Source: Lachnoanaerobaculum gingivalis (GTDB lineage Bacteria; Bacillota; Clostridia; Lachnospirales; Lachnospiraceae). From it: 64,000 bases of DNA. Of the stretch, positions 45,510 through 55,066 are shown piece after piece; within the stretch, counting starts at the first letter, position 1; the number at the start of each line of letters is the position of its first letter. Below the pieces are notes generated by a model. It ran no database searches and was not told where the DNA came from. It was given only the letters and a program-made list of their open reading frames with translations. Where the stretch lies: NCBI RefSeq assembly GCF_003862475.1, contig NZ_RRCO01000001.1:620001-684000 (forward strand). The letters run 5' to 3'. The position numbers were made by a program, and so were the translations under genes.

Positions 45510-46430
45510 TTACGGATTGCTTACCTGCAGTATTCCTGCCTGCTTTTCCAACATATTTATAAAGCTTTCCATTTGTCTGTTCACAAACTTATCTTTCTTA
45601 TGCAGTACCTGATAATTCACCTTTATATGAAAATCCTTTATAGGCAATACAGCCAATGTGTTATCTCTTAGTTTCGGCTCAATCAGAAATCTCGGTAACA
45701 AAGAATAACCCATATTGTTGCATAAGAGTTTGATAATCAGATTGGTATTCTGTGATTCAATGCTTGGCTTTATACCAAGACCAAGCTCCGAGAGTTTACT
45801 CTCAAGAATATATCTGTAGCTTGCATTTTTCTCAGTAAGTATACAGGGATAACTTAAGATCTCTGAAAGTTCTATTTCGTTTTTGCATGCCAACGGGTGA
45901 TTTCTTGAAGCACAAAATACTACTTCGGTCTCCATCTGTATATCCGCAACAAAATCCTTTGAAACACTCGGTTTGTCAAGCAGGAGCATTATATCTATAT
46001 TATTGTGTTTTATCCCTTCAAATAGCTCTGACGGAGTGCATACCCTTACTTCAACATTTACATTCGGATTTTTCTCATAAAACTCCGCCAAAACCTGTGG
46101 AAATAATGTGTCGCAAATAGAATCTATGGTTCCTATTCGAAGTTCTCCTGTCAGCATATCATCAGTTCTGATAAGTGACTCTTTTGCCTCTTCATTGAGC
46201 ATAAGTATCTTCTCGGCATATGGATAAAACTGTTTTCCGTGATCTGTAAGTCGCACCTGCTTACCGAGTCTGTCAAAAAGTCTCATCCCAAGGTCAACCT
46301 CGAGTTGTTGTATCTGTATCGATACAGCTGCCGGTGAATACCCAAGCATCATTGAGGCTTTGTAAAAACTCCCCGATTCCGCTATTTTCACGAAGGTATT
46401 CAGCTTCTTTAAATCTAAAAAATTTTCCAT
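45510..46430 (-). CDS. LysR family transcriptional regulator
   Basis: 306 residues from the ATG at 46430 (AAAGGGGA upstream). The winged helix-turn-helix is at about 3-60: FVKIAESGSFYKASMMLGYS, AVSIQIQQLEVDLGMRLFDR. The effector-binding domain is at 90-300. It is transcribed divergently from the cysteine desulfidase/symporter operon, so it very likely regulates that operon, with cysteine or serine as the presumed signal. Confidence 0.92.
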   Translation of the reverse strand: MENFLDLKKLNTFVKIAESGSFYKASMMLGYSPAAVSIQIQQLEVDLGMRLFDRLGKQVRLTDHGKQFYPYAEKILMLNEEAKESLIRTDDMLTGELRIGTIDSICDTLFPQVLAEFYEKNPNVNVEVRVCTPSELFEGIKHNNIDIMLLLDKPSVSKDFVADIQMETEVVFCASRNHPLACKNEIELSEILSYPCILTEKNASYRYILESKLSELGLGIKPSIESQNTNLIIKLLCNNMGYSLLPRFLIEPKLRDNTLAVLPIKDFHIKVNYQVLHKKDKFVNRQMESFINMLEKQAGILQVSNP

Positions 46431-46636
46431 AACTTCCCCTTTATATGGTTGGTAAATGTTTTTGTAGTCCCACAGCATATTAAATATATTTAACTAATTA
46501 TGTTTATTTTTTTTGAATTATATATTTAATTTTTTAAGATTTACAATTTACACATAGACCTACTATACTATATATACATAATATTTACCATAATAATATT
46601 TAGTAAAACAAGCTGTTTGGGGGTGTGTTTAGTTTA
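46431..46636. promoter_or_regulatory. Divergent control region between the LysR regulator and cyuA
   Basis: 206 bp of strongly AT-rich DNA between two divergent genes. TATACT near 46565-46571 and several interrupted AATATTTA-like dyads (46580-46605) are present. LysR proteins bind such T-N11-A dyads, but I cannot pick one site. The cyuA leader ends with a G-run, GGGGGTG, serving as ribosome site. Confidence 0.4.
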
Positions 46637-47917
46637 ATGGAAAAGGATGATATCAGGTACAGGACTTATGTCCGAATATTAAAGGACGAGCTTGTACCGG
46701 CTATGGGATGTACGGAACCCATAGCGCTGGCTTATGCGGCTGCAAAGGCAAGGGAAGTGCTTGGCAAATTGCCTAAAAAAGTGCTTGTGGAGGCCAGCGG
46801 AAGTATAATCAAAAATGTAAAGAGCGTGATAGTTCCAAATACCGGACATCTGAAAGGTATACCTGCGGCGGTGGCGGCCGGTATAGTTGCAGGTGATGCC
46901 GACAGAAAACTTGAAGTTATTTCAGATGTGGATGATAGCCAAAAATGTGAAATTGCAAATTTTATGGATAATATAGAAATTGATGTAATTCCTCTTGATA
47001 TAGGTTATGTATTTGATCTTATTATTACACTTTTTGCTGATGATGAGTATGTAAAGATTCGTATTACAAATCAACATACAAATATAGTGCTTATTGAAAA
47101 GAATAATGATATAATCTTTAAAGCTGAGATAGAAAATAACGCTACATCCAAAAGTGCAGATAAAGATCTGCTCACTATGGATGATATCTGGGATTTTATA
47201 AACTCACTGGATATATCGGACGTGAAAGACACTCTCGACAGGCAGATATATTATAATACTTCGATATCTGAAGAAGGTCTTTTGGGAAATTACGGTGCAA
47301 ATATAGGTTCTGTGTTGCTTGATACCTATGGCAATGATATAAAGGTAAGAGCAAAGGCAAAAGCCGCCGCAGGCTCGGATGCCAGAATGAACGGTTGTGA
47401 GCTTCCTGTTATTATAAACTCCGGAAGCGGTAATCAAGGTATCACCTGTTCAATTCCTGTTATCGAGTATGCCAAAGAATTAAAAGCATCAAAGGAAAAG
47501 CTTTATCGTGCACTTGCACTTTCAAATCTTACTTCCATACATCAAAAACATGGAATAGGTACACTATCCGCCTACTGCGGTGCTGTAAGTGCAGGAGCAG
47601 GTGCAGGTGCAGGTATCGCCTATCTTACGGAAGGCAGTCTTGAAGCTGTGGAACACACCGTTGTAAATACTTTGGCTATAGTATCGGGTATTATGTGTGA
47701 CGGAGCAAAGGCATCATGTGCGGCCAAGATAGCCTCTTCAGTGGATGCGGCTATTATGGGACTTAGCATGTATAGAGACGGCCAGGCTTTCCATGGCGGT
47801 GACGGTATTGTAATGAACAATATTGAAGAGACTATCAAGGGAATTTCAAAGATAGGCAAGGACGGAATGAGAGAAACAAACAATGAGATTATAAAACTTA
47901 TGGTGGAAAACCATTAA
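46637..47917 (+). CDS. cyuA: L-cysteine desulfidase (CyuA/YhaM, UPF0597)
   Basis: 426 residues from the ATG at 46637; a GTG four codons upstream overlaps the ribosome site. The serine-dehydratase-like fold shows LVPAMGCTEPIALAYAAAKA (Cys25), NSGSGNQGITCSIPV and GIMCDGAKASCAAKI, whose cysteines ligate the iron-sulfur cluster. It degrades L-cysteine to pyruvate, ammonia and sulfide. The symporter gene follows after 20 bp, so import and degradation are coupled. Confidence 0.92.
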   Translation: MEKDDIRYRTYVRILKDELVPAMGCTEPIALAYAAAKAREVLGKLPKKVLVEASGSIIKNVKSVIVPNTGHLKGIPAAVAAGIVAGDADRKLEVISDVDDSQKCEIANFMDNIEIDVIPLDIGYVFDLIITLFADDEYVKIRITNQHTNIVLIEKNNDIIFKAEIENNATSKSADKDLLTMDDIWDFINSLDISDVKDTLDRQIYYNTSISEEGLLGNYGANIGSVLLDTYGNDIKVRAKAKAAAGSDARMNGCELPVIINSGSGNQGITCSIPVIEYAKELKASKEKLYRALALSNLTSIHQKHGIGTLSAYCGAVSAGAGAGAGIAYLTEGSLEAVEHTVVNTLAIVSGIMCDGAKASCAAKIASSVDAAIMGLSMYRDGQAFHGGDGIVMNNIEETIKGISKIGKDGMRETNNEIIKLMVENH

Positions 47918-47937
47918 ATCTTTAGGAGGATTTTGAT

Positions 47938-49164
47938 ATGAAAAAGAATAGTATTTTAAACAGTCTGCCTTTCAGGCTGTTGCTTGCACTTGTAATAGGT
48001 ATTGCTGTAGGGCTTTTCCTCAACAAAAATGATACAGGTGCCGTTTCTGTAGCACTGCTTAATATAATTGTGACTGTTAAGTATATTGTAGGGCAATTTA
48101 TAGGATTTTGTATTCCGCTTATTATTATAGGTTTTATTGCCCCTTCAATTACAAGACTTGGCAGCAATGCGTCAAGAATACTTATAGTTGCTCTTATAAT
48201 AGCCTATGTTTCTTCAATCGGTGCGGCATTCTTTGCTACAGCCTCAGGATTTTTGATCCTTCCTCATATGAGTCTGGCACCTGAAGTTGAAGGTCTTAAG
48301 GAATTACCTCAGCTTGTATTCCAGCTTTCCATACCGGCTATAATGCCTGTTATGAGTGCTCTTTTCTTCTCTGTAATGGTTGGATTGGCTGCAGCATGGA
48401 ACAGAAGCGAACTTATTACCGGTGTTTTGGAGGAATTCCAAAAGGTTGTACTCAGCATAGTAACAAGATTTGTTATTCCTGTTCTTCCTGTTCTTATCGG
48501 TACTACTTTTGCAACTCTCGCATATGAGGGAAGTATAACAAAACAATTGCCTGTGTTCCTTGTTATTATCATTATGGTAATGATAGGTCATTATATCTGG
48601 CTTGCACTCCTTTATCTGATTGCCGGAGCTTATGCAGGAGCAAATCCTTTGGATATTTTAAAGCATTACGGACCTGCATATATGACTGCGGTAGGTACCA
48701 TGTCAAGTGCCGCTACACTTTCAGTTGCTCTGGAATGTGCTAAGAAATCAGAACCTACACTTCGTGATGATATGGTAAATTTCGGTATTCCGCTGTTTGC
48801 AAATATCCACCTTTGCGGCTCTGTTATGACTGAGACATTCTTTGTTATGGTAGTTTCAAAAATGCTTTACGGAGAATTCCCTTCTCCTGCAAAGATGATT
48901 CTGTTCTGCCTTCTTCTTGGTGTATTTGCAATAGGTGCACCGGGAGTTCCGGGAGGTACCGTAATGGCTTCCCTCGGTCTTATAACCGGAGTTCTTATGT
49001 TTGATGAGACCGGAACAGCTCTTATGCTTACAATCTTTGCACTTCAGGATTCATTCGGTACAGCTTGTAATGTAACAGGTGACGGTGCTCTGACACTTAT
49101 ACTTACCGGATATGCAAAAAAGAATAAGATAGAACCCCAAAAGCTTGGAAATATATTGGAGTAA
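47938..49164 (+). CDS. Dicarboxylate/amino acid:cation symporter (DAACS family)
   Basis: 408 residues with 8-9 membrane helices. The re-entrant and substrate-binding motifs of the GltP/SstT family are visible: AVGTMSSAATLSVALECAKK (the serine-rich hairpin), GIPLFANIHLCGSVMTETFF and GTACNVTGDGALTLIL. Because it is co-transcribed with cyuA, it most likely takes up cysteine, cystine or serine with sodium. An AGGAGG site lies 9 nt before the ATG. Confidence 0.9.
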   Translation: MKKNSILNSLPFRLLLALVIGIAVGLFLNKNDTGAVSVALLNIIVTVKYIVGQFIGFCIPLIIIGFIAPSITRLGSNASRILIVALIIAYVSSIGAAFFATASGFLILPHMSLAPEVEGLKELPQLVFQLSIPAIMPVMSALFFSVMVGLAAAWNRSELITGVLEEFQKVVLSIVTRFVIPVLPVLIGTTFATLAYEGSITKQLPVFLVIIIMVMIGHYIWLALLYLIAGAYAGANPLDILKHYGPAYMTAVGTMSSAATLSVALECAKKSEPTLRDDMVNFGIPLFANIHLCGSVMTETFFVMVVSKMLYGEFPSPAKMILFCLLLGVFAIGAPGVPGGTVMASLGLITGVLMFDETGTALMLTIFALQDSFGTACNVTGDGALTLILTGYAKKNKIEPQKLGNILE

Positions 49165-49186
49165 AATATTTGAGTAAAATAAAAAA

Positions 49187-49238
49187 TGGCTGTCACTTAT
49201 AGAACCGGATTCATAAAGTGATAACCATTTTTTTATAT
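49187..49238 (+). terminator. Terminator of the cyuA operon
   Basis: AATGGCTGTCACTT pairs with AAGTGATAACCATT and is followed by TTTTTTTATA. It ends the cyuA-symporter transcript. Confidence 0.85.
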
Positions 49239-49385
49239 ATTTCATACGAACCTATTGCCTATACTTTATTATTATAGTATATATTAAGTGTATCAAAACG
49301 ATTATTAATTATATGAACTGTAACCCGGTAAATTTACTTTTTACGGACATCATATAACTTTCTTATGCACGAAAGGAAAAATGTT

Positions 49386-50618
49386 ATGAGAAAAAATAAA
49401 TACTTGCTGCATATTATAATTGCACTTACCATTACAGCCTCTGTAGGTATTACAGCCTGTAAAAGTTCAACTGATGAGACAAAGATAAGTGCCGATGATT
49501 CAACTTCCTCTGTAGTAGAAGAAAATAAAGAATTGGAATCCCAAAAAAACACAAGTGATCTTGACTATAAGAGTTTGACGGTAGAAGATCTGACAAAAAA
49601 CTTAATCGGTAAGAATGAGCTTACAGATGAAGAGTTTTTAGATTTGGTATCAACTTACAGATATGTCCCCATTACTGAAGATTTAAATCTTGAAGACGGA
49701 AGTGTTACACAACAGGCATTTTCATTGCTGGACGATAAGAACATTAAGTATACTGTAAGCCAAAATGTACTAAAAACCTTGATAAAAAGTGAATATCCTC
49801 AACTTAGGGGTATTGCATGTGAGCTGATGGATGAATTTAACGGAGCAAAAGAAGAAAATATAGATTTAGTAAAAGAAATCCTAAAGACAGAAACAGAGCC
49901 ATATGTACTTAGAAGAGCTGTCAGTGTAGTAGCATATAAAGCCGGAGAGGATCCCGAAATTGCAAAGTTCCTTCTTGATATGGCTAAAAATGAGAATCCC
50001 GGAGTAAGAGAAAGAGCAGCCTATTGGTTATGCATCGGTTCTAATAAGGACATAGAAGGAGCGCAAGATCTGGTTTTTGAACTTATGCAGGATGAGAATA
50101 AAGAAGTTATGAGAACTGCATGTGAAAAAAGCGGAGTATTTAGAGATAATACAAAAATCACGGAGTATTTAAAAACAATACTTCTTGATGACAGTAAATA
50201 TGAACTTCATGGTATCTGTGGAAAAGCTCTTATAGACATGTGGCTTAATCCTACTTATATGAACGGTCATAATGAAACTGCTTATAATGCGACTGTTGAG
50301 TATATTGAAAAGACATCAAGAAATGAAAATATACCTGAGTTTACAGTGCTTAATTATTTGAGTGATATATCTGATACGGGTTTTGAAGAATGGAAAGTAC
50401 AAAATCCGTACTACAATAAGGATAAAATAATAGCTGCAATGATTGAAATTATTAAGGATCCTAATGCAAACAGTTTGGCACGTGCTTCTGCTATTGAAGT
50501 AATACATGCCCATGGAAAAAAAGAAGCCCTGGCATCTATAAAATCTGTAATTGAAGCTTTGACGGACAAAGATGCCTCATTTATAAAGGATGTTTTTTCT
50601 AAAGAGCTTGCAAAATAA
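49386..50618 (+). CDS. HEAT-repeat lipoprotein
   Basis: 410 residues from the ATG at 49386 (AAAGGA upstream). Signal peptide with lipobox ITAC (Cys25), a Ser/Thr/Glu-rich linker, then helical HEAT/PBS-type repeats such as PQLRGIACELMDEFNG, PYVLRRAVSVVAYKAG, PGVRERAAYWLCIGSN and ASAIEVIHAHGKKEAL. It is a surface-anchored scaffold for protein contacts; the partner is unknown. It forms a monocistronic unit with its own terminator. Confidence 0.82.
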   Translation: MRKNKYLLHIIIALTITASVGITACKSSTDETKISADDSTSSVVEENKELESQKNTSDLDYKSLTVEDLTKNLIGKNELTDEEFLDLVSTYRYVPITEDLNLEDGSVTQQAFSLLDDKNIKYTVSQNVLKTLIKSEYPQLRGIACELMDEFNGAKEENIDLVKEILKTETEPYVLRRAVSVVAYKAGEDPEIAKFLLDMAKNENPGVRERAAYWLCIGSNKDIEGAQDLVFELMQDENKEVMRTACEKSGVFRDNTKITEYLKTILLDDSKYELHGICGKALIDMWLNPTYMNGHNETAYNATVEYIEKTSRNENIPEFTVLNYLSDISDTGFEEWKVQNPYYNKDKIIAAMIEIIKDPNANSLARASAIEVIHAHGKKEALASIKSVIEALTDKDASFIKDVFSKELAK

Positions 50619-50625
50619 ATCATAA

Positions 50626-50663
50626 AATGCGACAAGGGTAAATAAAACTCAAGTCGCATTTTT
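50626..50663 (+). terminator. Terminator of the HEAT-repeat lipoprotein gene
   Basis: AAATGCGAC and GTCGCATTTTTT pair across 19 nt just past the stop codon and end in a T-run. Confidence 0.85.
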
Positions 50664-50725
50664 TAACTTTATATTTCAACAGCTTTACCAAAATAAGTAA
50701 AAATATCTTAGTGTAATATAAATCT

Positions 50726-51589
50726 CTAATTCCCTTTATTATTGTACATCCACTTCAGTACTGCCATAGATATAATAATTGTATATCCTATAAAGCTTAA
50801 TCTGTCCGGAATCTGACCTACAAATATAAATCCTAAAAGTGCTGAATATATAACCTGTGTATAGTCATATACCGAGATTTCTTTTGCAGGAGCATAAGTA
50901 TAGGCTTTTGTGATGCAAATCTGTCCCAACATTGCAGAACATCCCGAACCCATAAGCATTATAAACTGTATATGGCTTGGAATGATAAAATCTATAGCCA
51001 TAAGCGGTATACAGCATATGCTTGAAAAAACCGAGAATGAAAATACTATGAACATTCCCTTCACACCGTTACCGGTCATCTTTCTCACTAAAGCATATGC
51101 AATGCCTGCCATAAGTCCGCCCATGACTCCTATCATAGCTACTACAAAGGCAAAATTTGCACTTGGCTTTACTACAAATATCGCACCTATAAATGCTACT
51201 GCAGTAGTTAGAATATCCATCATAACCGGTTTTTCTTGTAAAATTATAAAACTTATCAGTATTGCAAAAAAAGGACTAAGTTTATTCAATATAGAAGCAT
51301 CTGCAATATTCATATGGTCAATTGCATAGAAGTTACATATAACACCGATAAATCCACAAGTTGACCTGATAAATAATAAAATCCAATTTTTTCTTCCTAT
51401 ATTTTCCCACTTATAACCGTTTTTTATAAGCATAAAGAGTGCTACAAAGGCTGCAATCAAATTTCTGAAAAACACCTTTTCAAATGTGGGCAGTTCTCCC
51501 GCCATTCGCACAAAGAGTCCCATTAGGGAAAAACCGAATGCAGCTCCAAGTATGTACAATATTCCTATTTTTTTATTATTTTTATTCAT
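50726..51589 (-). CDS. EamA/DMT family transporter
   Basis: 287 residues with ten predicted helices in two EamA halves. GLFVRMAGELPTFEKVFFRN in the first half and ISVYDYTQVIYSALLGFIFV in the second are typical of the drug/metabolite transporter superfamily. The substrate is unknown. It overlaps the MATE gene by 8 bp, so the two transporters are co-expressed. Confidence 0.9.
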   Translation of the reverse strand: MNKNNKKIGILYILGAAFGFSLMGLFVRMAGELPTFEKVFFRNLIAAFVALFMLIKNGYKWENIGRKNWILLFIRSTCGFIGVICNFYAIDHMNIADASILNKLSPFFAILISFIILQEKPVMMDILTTAVAFIGAIFVVKPSANFAFVVAMIGVMGGLMAGIAYALVRKMTGNGVKGMFIVFSFSVFSSICCIPLMAIDFIIPSHIQFIMLMGSGCSAMLGQICITKAYTYAPAKEISVYDYTQVIYSALLGFIFVGQIPDRLSFIGYTIIISMAVLKWMYNNKGN

Positions 51590-52982
51590 AATGAAATTTT
51601 TCTCTTATCTCTTTTTCTCTAAATACTCCTCTTAATACATTTATGCAATATAAAAATCCGGGTATAAGAAACATATCCGCAACTATCCATGCCAGAGGTG
51701 ATGCCATACATGCCGCCACAAAACCAAGATGTGGAACTGCCACAAAACCTATAAATCCTCTTGCAAACATCTCACATACTCCCGACAATATAGCAAACAT
51801 AGGAAATCCCATACCTTGAATGGAGTTTCTCCATACATTAACAAAGATAAGTGCAAAATAAAAGCCCGAATTCCACAAAAGGAATATCCTTGCTTTTTCT
51901 ATTACATCCGTCTTTGTTGCATCAATGAAAAACTTTGGCAATTCTCCACCGATAAATATCATTAAAACAAATACTATTGCAGAATATATTATTCCTATTA
52001 TTGTAGCTACTCTTACGCCTTCCTTTACTCTTTCAAGCTTTCCGGCACCTACATTCTGTCCGCAATAAGTAGCCATGGTCGCTCCAAGAGCATCCGTTAC
52101 AGCCACACAGAAGCTGCTTATCTTACTGCCTGCCGTTACCGCAGCTACAACCACTGCTCCCAGTCCGTTTACTGCCGTCTGCAATATTACAGAGCCTATG
52201 GCGGTGATTGAATACTGCAATCCCATAGGGATGCCCATGGACAATAATATCTTTATATGCCTTGCAGATACTCCGCCCTCTCCCGATTTAAGCTTTAATA
52301 TATGAAACCTTTTAACCATAAATATTACACATAGTATCCCGGATACCAGCTGTGATATAACTGTTGCATAGGCAGGTCCTGCCACTCCAAGTCCCATAAA
52401 CTGTATTGATACAATATCCAGCACTATATTAAGCAATGCCGCCACTATAAGAAAATACAGCGGAGTCTTTGAATCTCCCAATGCTCTTATAATACCTGCC
52501 GTCAAATTATAAAGATACATTACAGGAATGCCTGCAAATATAACAATAATATATATATATGCTTCATCCAGAATTTCTGCGGGTGTATTTGTCACTACAA
52601 GTATTAACCTTGTAAGCAGACAGACTATTGCAGTAAGAACTACGGAAAAAAATATTCCCATATATACCGCATTCATAGTAAATCTTCTCATCTCACTATA
52701 GTCTTTTGCACCGAATTTTTGTGCTATAGGTATGGAAAATCCTGCCGTATTTCCAATAACAAAGCCGTTTACCATGAAAAAGATGGCACCTGTGGAACCC
52801 ACAGCTGCCAATGAATTAACACCCAGATACTTACCTACCATTACCGCATCCACCATACTGTAGAACTGCTGGAATAATGTTCCTATAAGCATGGGTATAG
52901 CAAATGCCAATATAAGTTTTAAAGGTTTTCCACAGGTCATATCTGTGATTCCCTGTGATTTCTTTTGTATATTTTCTTCCAT
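51582..52982 (-). CDS. MATE family efflux transporter
   Basis: 466 residues from the ATG at 52982, chosen for GAGGTAATT. Twelve helices. The typical motifs are PMLIGTLFQQFYSMVDAVMV in helix 1 and NPAGFSIPIAQKFGAKDY-like sequence, mirrored in the second half (GQNVGAGKLERVKEGV). It exports drugs or metabolites in exchange for sodium or protons. It is translationally coupled to the EamA gene. Confidence 0.93.
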   Translation of the reverse strand: MEENIQKKSQGITDMTCGKPLKLILAFAIPMLIGTLFQQFYSMVDAVMVGKYLGVNSLAAVGSTGAIFFMVNGFVIGNTAGFSIPIAQKFGAKDYSEMRRFTMNAVYMGIFFSVVLTAIVCLLTRLILVVTNTPAEILDEAYIYIIVIFAGIPVMYLYNLTAGIIRALGDSKTPLYFLIVAALLNIVLDIVSIQFMGLGVAGPAYATVISQLVSGILCVIFMVKRFHILKLKSGEGGVSARHIKILLSMGIPMGLQYSITAIGSVILQTAVNGLGAVVVAAVTAGSKISSFCVAVTDALGATMATYCGQNVGAGKLERVKEGVRVATIIGIIYSAIVFVLMIFIGGELPKFFIDATKTDVIEKARIFLLWNSGFYFALIFVNVWRNSIQGMGFPMFAILSGVCEMFARGFIGFVAVPHLGFVAACMASPLAWIVADMFLIPGFLYCINVLRGVFREKEIREKFHYE

Positions 52983-53001
52983 AATTACCTCAAAACAGCA
53001 T

Positions 53002-53727
53002 TTACATTTCGTCAATACTTTTATTTAAAACCATCCTAAGATTATCTATACTGTCATTCAGTATAAGTTCTTTTGGGAAATCCATTTCAGTCAACAATGT
53101 AGCACAGTTTCTGAAATCACCCACATCATCCGCATAATGGCTGTCTGTATTACATATTATATATGTACCGTATTTTCTTGCAGCCTCAAGCATCTTTATG
53201 GCATTCTCTCTTCCATGCAGTCTTGCGGACTTAGGATTCAATGATGAATTGTTAAGTTCAAGGACAATGCCCTTTTTTTGGGCTTCCTTTGCCAGTTCAT
53301 CATGATCCATAGGATATCTTCCGTCATCCGGATGCCCTATAATCTTTACATATGGATTTGACATGGCACCAAAATATGCATCCATATTTTCCTGCAGGCT
53401 TCCTGGCTCTATACAGATGGTATGCATACTGGCTATAACATAATCAAGTCGATTCAAAATATTATTATCAATATCTAAATTTCCCTTGAAATCAATTATA
53501 TTTGCCTCTACACCTCTAAGTATCAATACCCCTTTATATCTTCTGGGTATTACCTTAAAATTCATGAAATATATATTTTTGCATGAACCGGGTACCGCTT
53601 CACTATGATCTGAAAATCCATATGCTAAAAGCCCTTTTTCCACCGCTTCTTCCATGTTTTCTTTCAATGTGGAATATGCATGACCGCTGGCGATTGTATG
53701 CGTATGCAAATCAAATAAAAAATCCAT
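53002..53727 (-). CDS. PHP-domain phosphoesterase (YcdX/histidinol phosphatase-like)
   Basis: 241 residues. Metal ligands of the PHP fold: FDLHTHTIASGHAYST, AYGFSDHSEAVPG, GVEAN, ASMHT, IGHPDDGRYP and ICNTDSHYADD. It is closest to YcdX-type trinuclear-zinc phosphatases; the substrate is unknown. It ends 19 bp before the MATE gene and follows the small protein gene by 1 bp. Confidence 0.9.
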   Translation of the reverse strand: MDFLFDLHTHTIASGHAYSTLKENMEEAVEKGLLAYGFSDHSEAVPGSCKNIYFMNFKVIPRRYKGVLILRGVEANIIDFKGNLDIDNNILNRLDYVIASMHTICIEPGSLQENMDAYFGAMSNPYVKIIGHPDDGRYPMDHDELAKEAQKKGIVLELNNSSLNPKSARLHGRENAIKMLEAARKYGTYIICNTDSHYADDVGDFRNCATLLTEMDFPKELILNDSIDNLRMVLNKSIDEM

Positions 53728-53728
53728 A

Positions 53729-53953
53729 TCAGTTCTTAAAAAGATCTCCCAACTTATCCATAGCGTTTGAAATGCCGACCTTAGCTATCTGTGTCTTTAC
53801 ACCTGCAACAACTGAATCGAGCTGACCGTCAGGTATATCAATACCTGTAAGGCTTTCTATTATTTTCTCAGGATCCTTAGCCAAATTTGCTAAAAGTTCA
53901 GGATCTGCCTTTGCCTTATTTATTATATCTGTTACTATTTTTGTGATATCCAT
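53729..53953 (-). CDS. Small helical protein, Nif11-like N-terminal pattern
   Basis: 74 residues from the ATG at 53953 (AAGGAGA). KADPELLANLAKDPEKIIES followed by LTGIDIPDGQLDSVVAGVKT resembles the helical Nif11-like leader domain, without a Gly-Gly cleavage site or a core peptide. No modification enzyme is nearby. It abuts the PHP phosphatase gene by one base, so they are co-translated. Function unknown. Confidence 0.6.
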   Translation of the reverse strand: MDITKIVTDIINKAKADPELLANLAKDPEKIIESLTGIDIPDGQLDSVVAGVKTQIAKVGISNAMDKLGDLFKN

Positions 53954-53977
53954 ATTTTCTCCTTTTTTGTACAACTA

Positions 53978-54004
53978 AAGCCAAGATTATATAAAGTATC
54001 TTGG
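53978..54004 (-). terminator. Hairpin after tsf
   Basis: AGCCAAGATAC pairs with ATCTTGGCT around an AT-rich loop on the minus strand, between tsf and the small gene. The T-run is weak, so read-through is likely. Confidence 0.55.
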
Positions 54005-54032
54005 CTCCGGTTAAATATATTATTGATTTATA

Positions 54033-54977
54033 TTAGTTTCCTGACATCTGTTTTGCAACTTCTTCTGCAAAGTTCTCGCTCTTCTTCTCAAGGCCTTCAC
54101 CTGTCTCGAATCTAACGAATCCCTTGATAGAAATGTTTGCATTGTTTGCCTTAGCAACCTCTGCTACATAAGCAGCTACTGACTGCTTACCGTCTGCCGC
54201 CTTAACATACTGCTGGTCAAGAAGACAAATCTCTTTAAGTTCCTTCTTAATTCTACCCTCAATCATTCCCATGATCACCTTCTCAGGCTTTGAAGCTTCC
54301 TTAGGATCGTTCTTAATCTGAGCTAAGAGAATCTCTCTCTCCTTTGCAAGGTACTCTGCATCAACTTCCTTGTCTGAAGTATACTTCGGATGAAGTGCTG
54401 CAACCTGCATTGCAACATTTTTAGCCATCTCTTTGATTTCATCGTTTACAACATCAGTTGTAACATCTACAAGAACACCGATCTTTCCACCGGCATGAAT
54501 ATATGAAACTACACAACCGGCATTCTCTTCTACCTTCTCGAATCTTCTGATTGACATATTCTCACCGATGATTGAGATCATGCTTGAAAGCTTCTCGCCT
54601 ACTGTAAGGCCCTCATCAAGCTCCCACTTCTCGTTCAAGAACTCTTCTGTATTGTTTGCAGTTGTCTTTAATGCCTGTGCTGCAACCTCTGCAACATAAG
54701 TTCTGAACTTCTCATTCTTTGCAACGAAGTCTGTCTCGGCATTAACCTCAAGTACAACCGCTTTCTTTGCATCATCGCTTACACAAACATCTACGATACC
54801 TTCAGCTGCTATACGACCTGCCTTCTTCTGTGCTCCTGCAAGTCCCTTCTCACGAAGGAAATCAACTGCCGCATCCATATCTCCATCAGTTGCAGCGAGG
54901 GCCTTCTTACAGTCCATCATTCCTGCGCCTGTCATCTCTCTTAATTCTTTTACCATTGCTGCTGTTACTGCTGCCAT
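54033..54977 (-). CDS. tsf: Elongation factor Ts
   Basis: 314 residues from the ATG at 54977, with TTAGGAGG upstream. The N-terminal TS-N domain (VKELREMTGAGMMDCKKALA) is followed by the two EF-Tu-binding core repeats (NAETDFVAKNEKF; VAMQVAALHPKY). It recycles GDP from EF-Tu. It follows rpsB after 90 bp holding a GTTGCAAAG hairpin, the universal rpsB-tsf order. Confidence 0.97.
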   Translation of the reverse strand: MAAVTAAMVKELREMTGAGMMDCKKALAATDGDMDAAVDFLREKGLAGAQKKAGRIAAEGIVDVCVSDDAKKAVVLEVNAETDFVAKNEKFRTYVAEVAAQALKTTANNTEEFLNEKWELDEGLTVGEKLSSMISIIGENMSIRRFEKVEENAGCVVSYIHAGGKIGVLVDVTTDVVNDEIKEMAKNVAMQVAALHPKYTSDKEVDAEYLAKEREILLAQIKNDPKEASKPEKVIMGMIEGRIKKELKEICLLDQQYVKAADGKQSVAAYVAEVAKANNANISIKGFVRFETGEGLEKKSENFAEEVAKQMSGN

Positions 54978-55066
54978 TGTAAAACCTCCTAAACATTTAT
55001 AATATGACAAGTTGCAAAGCGGTAAACCCTCTTTGCAACCTGCCTGTAAGTCAATTATTTTTAATA

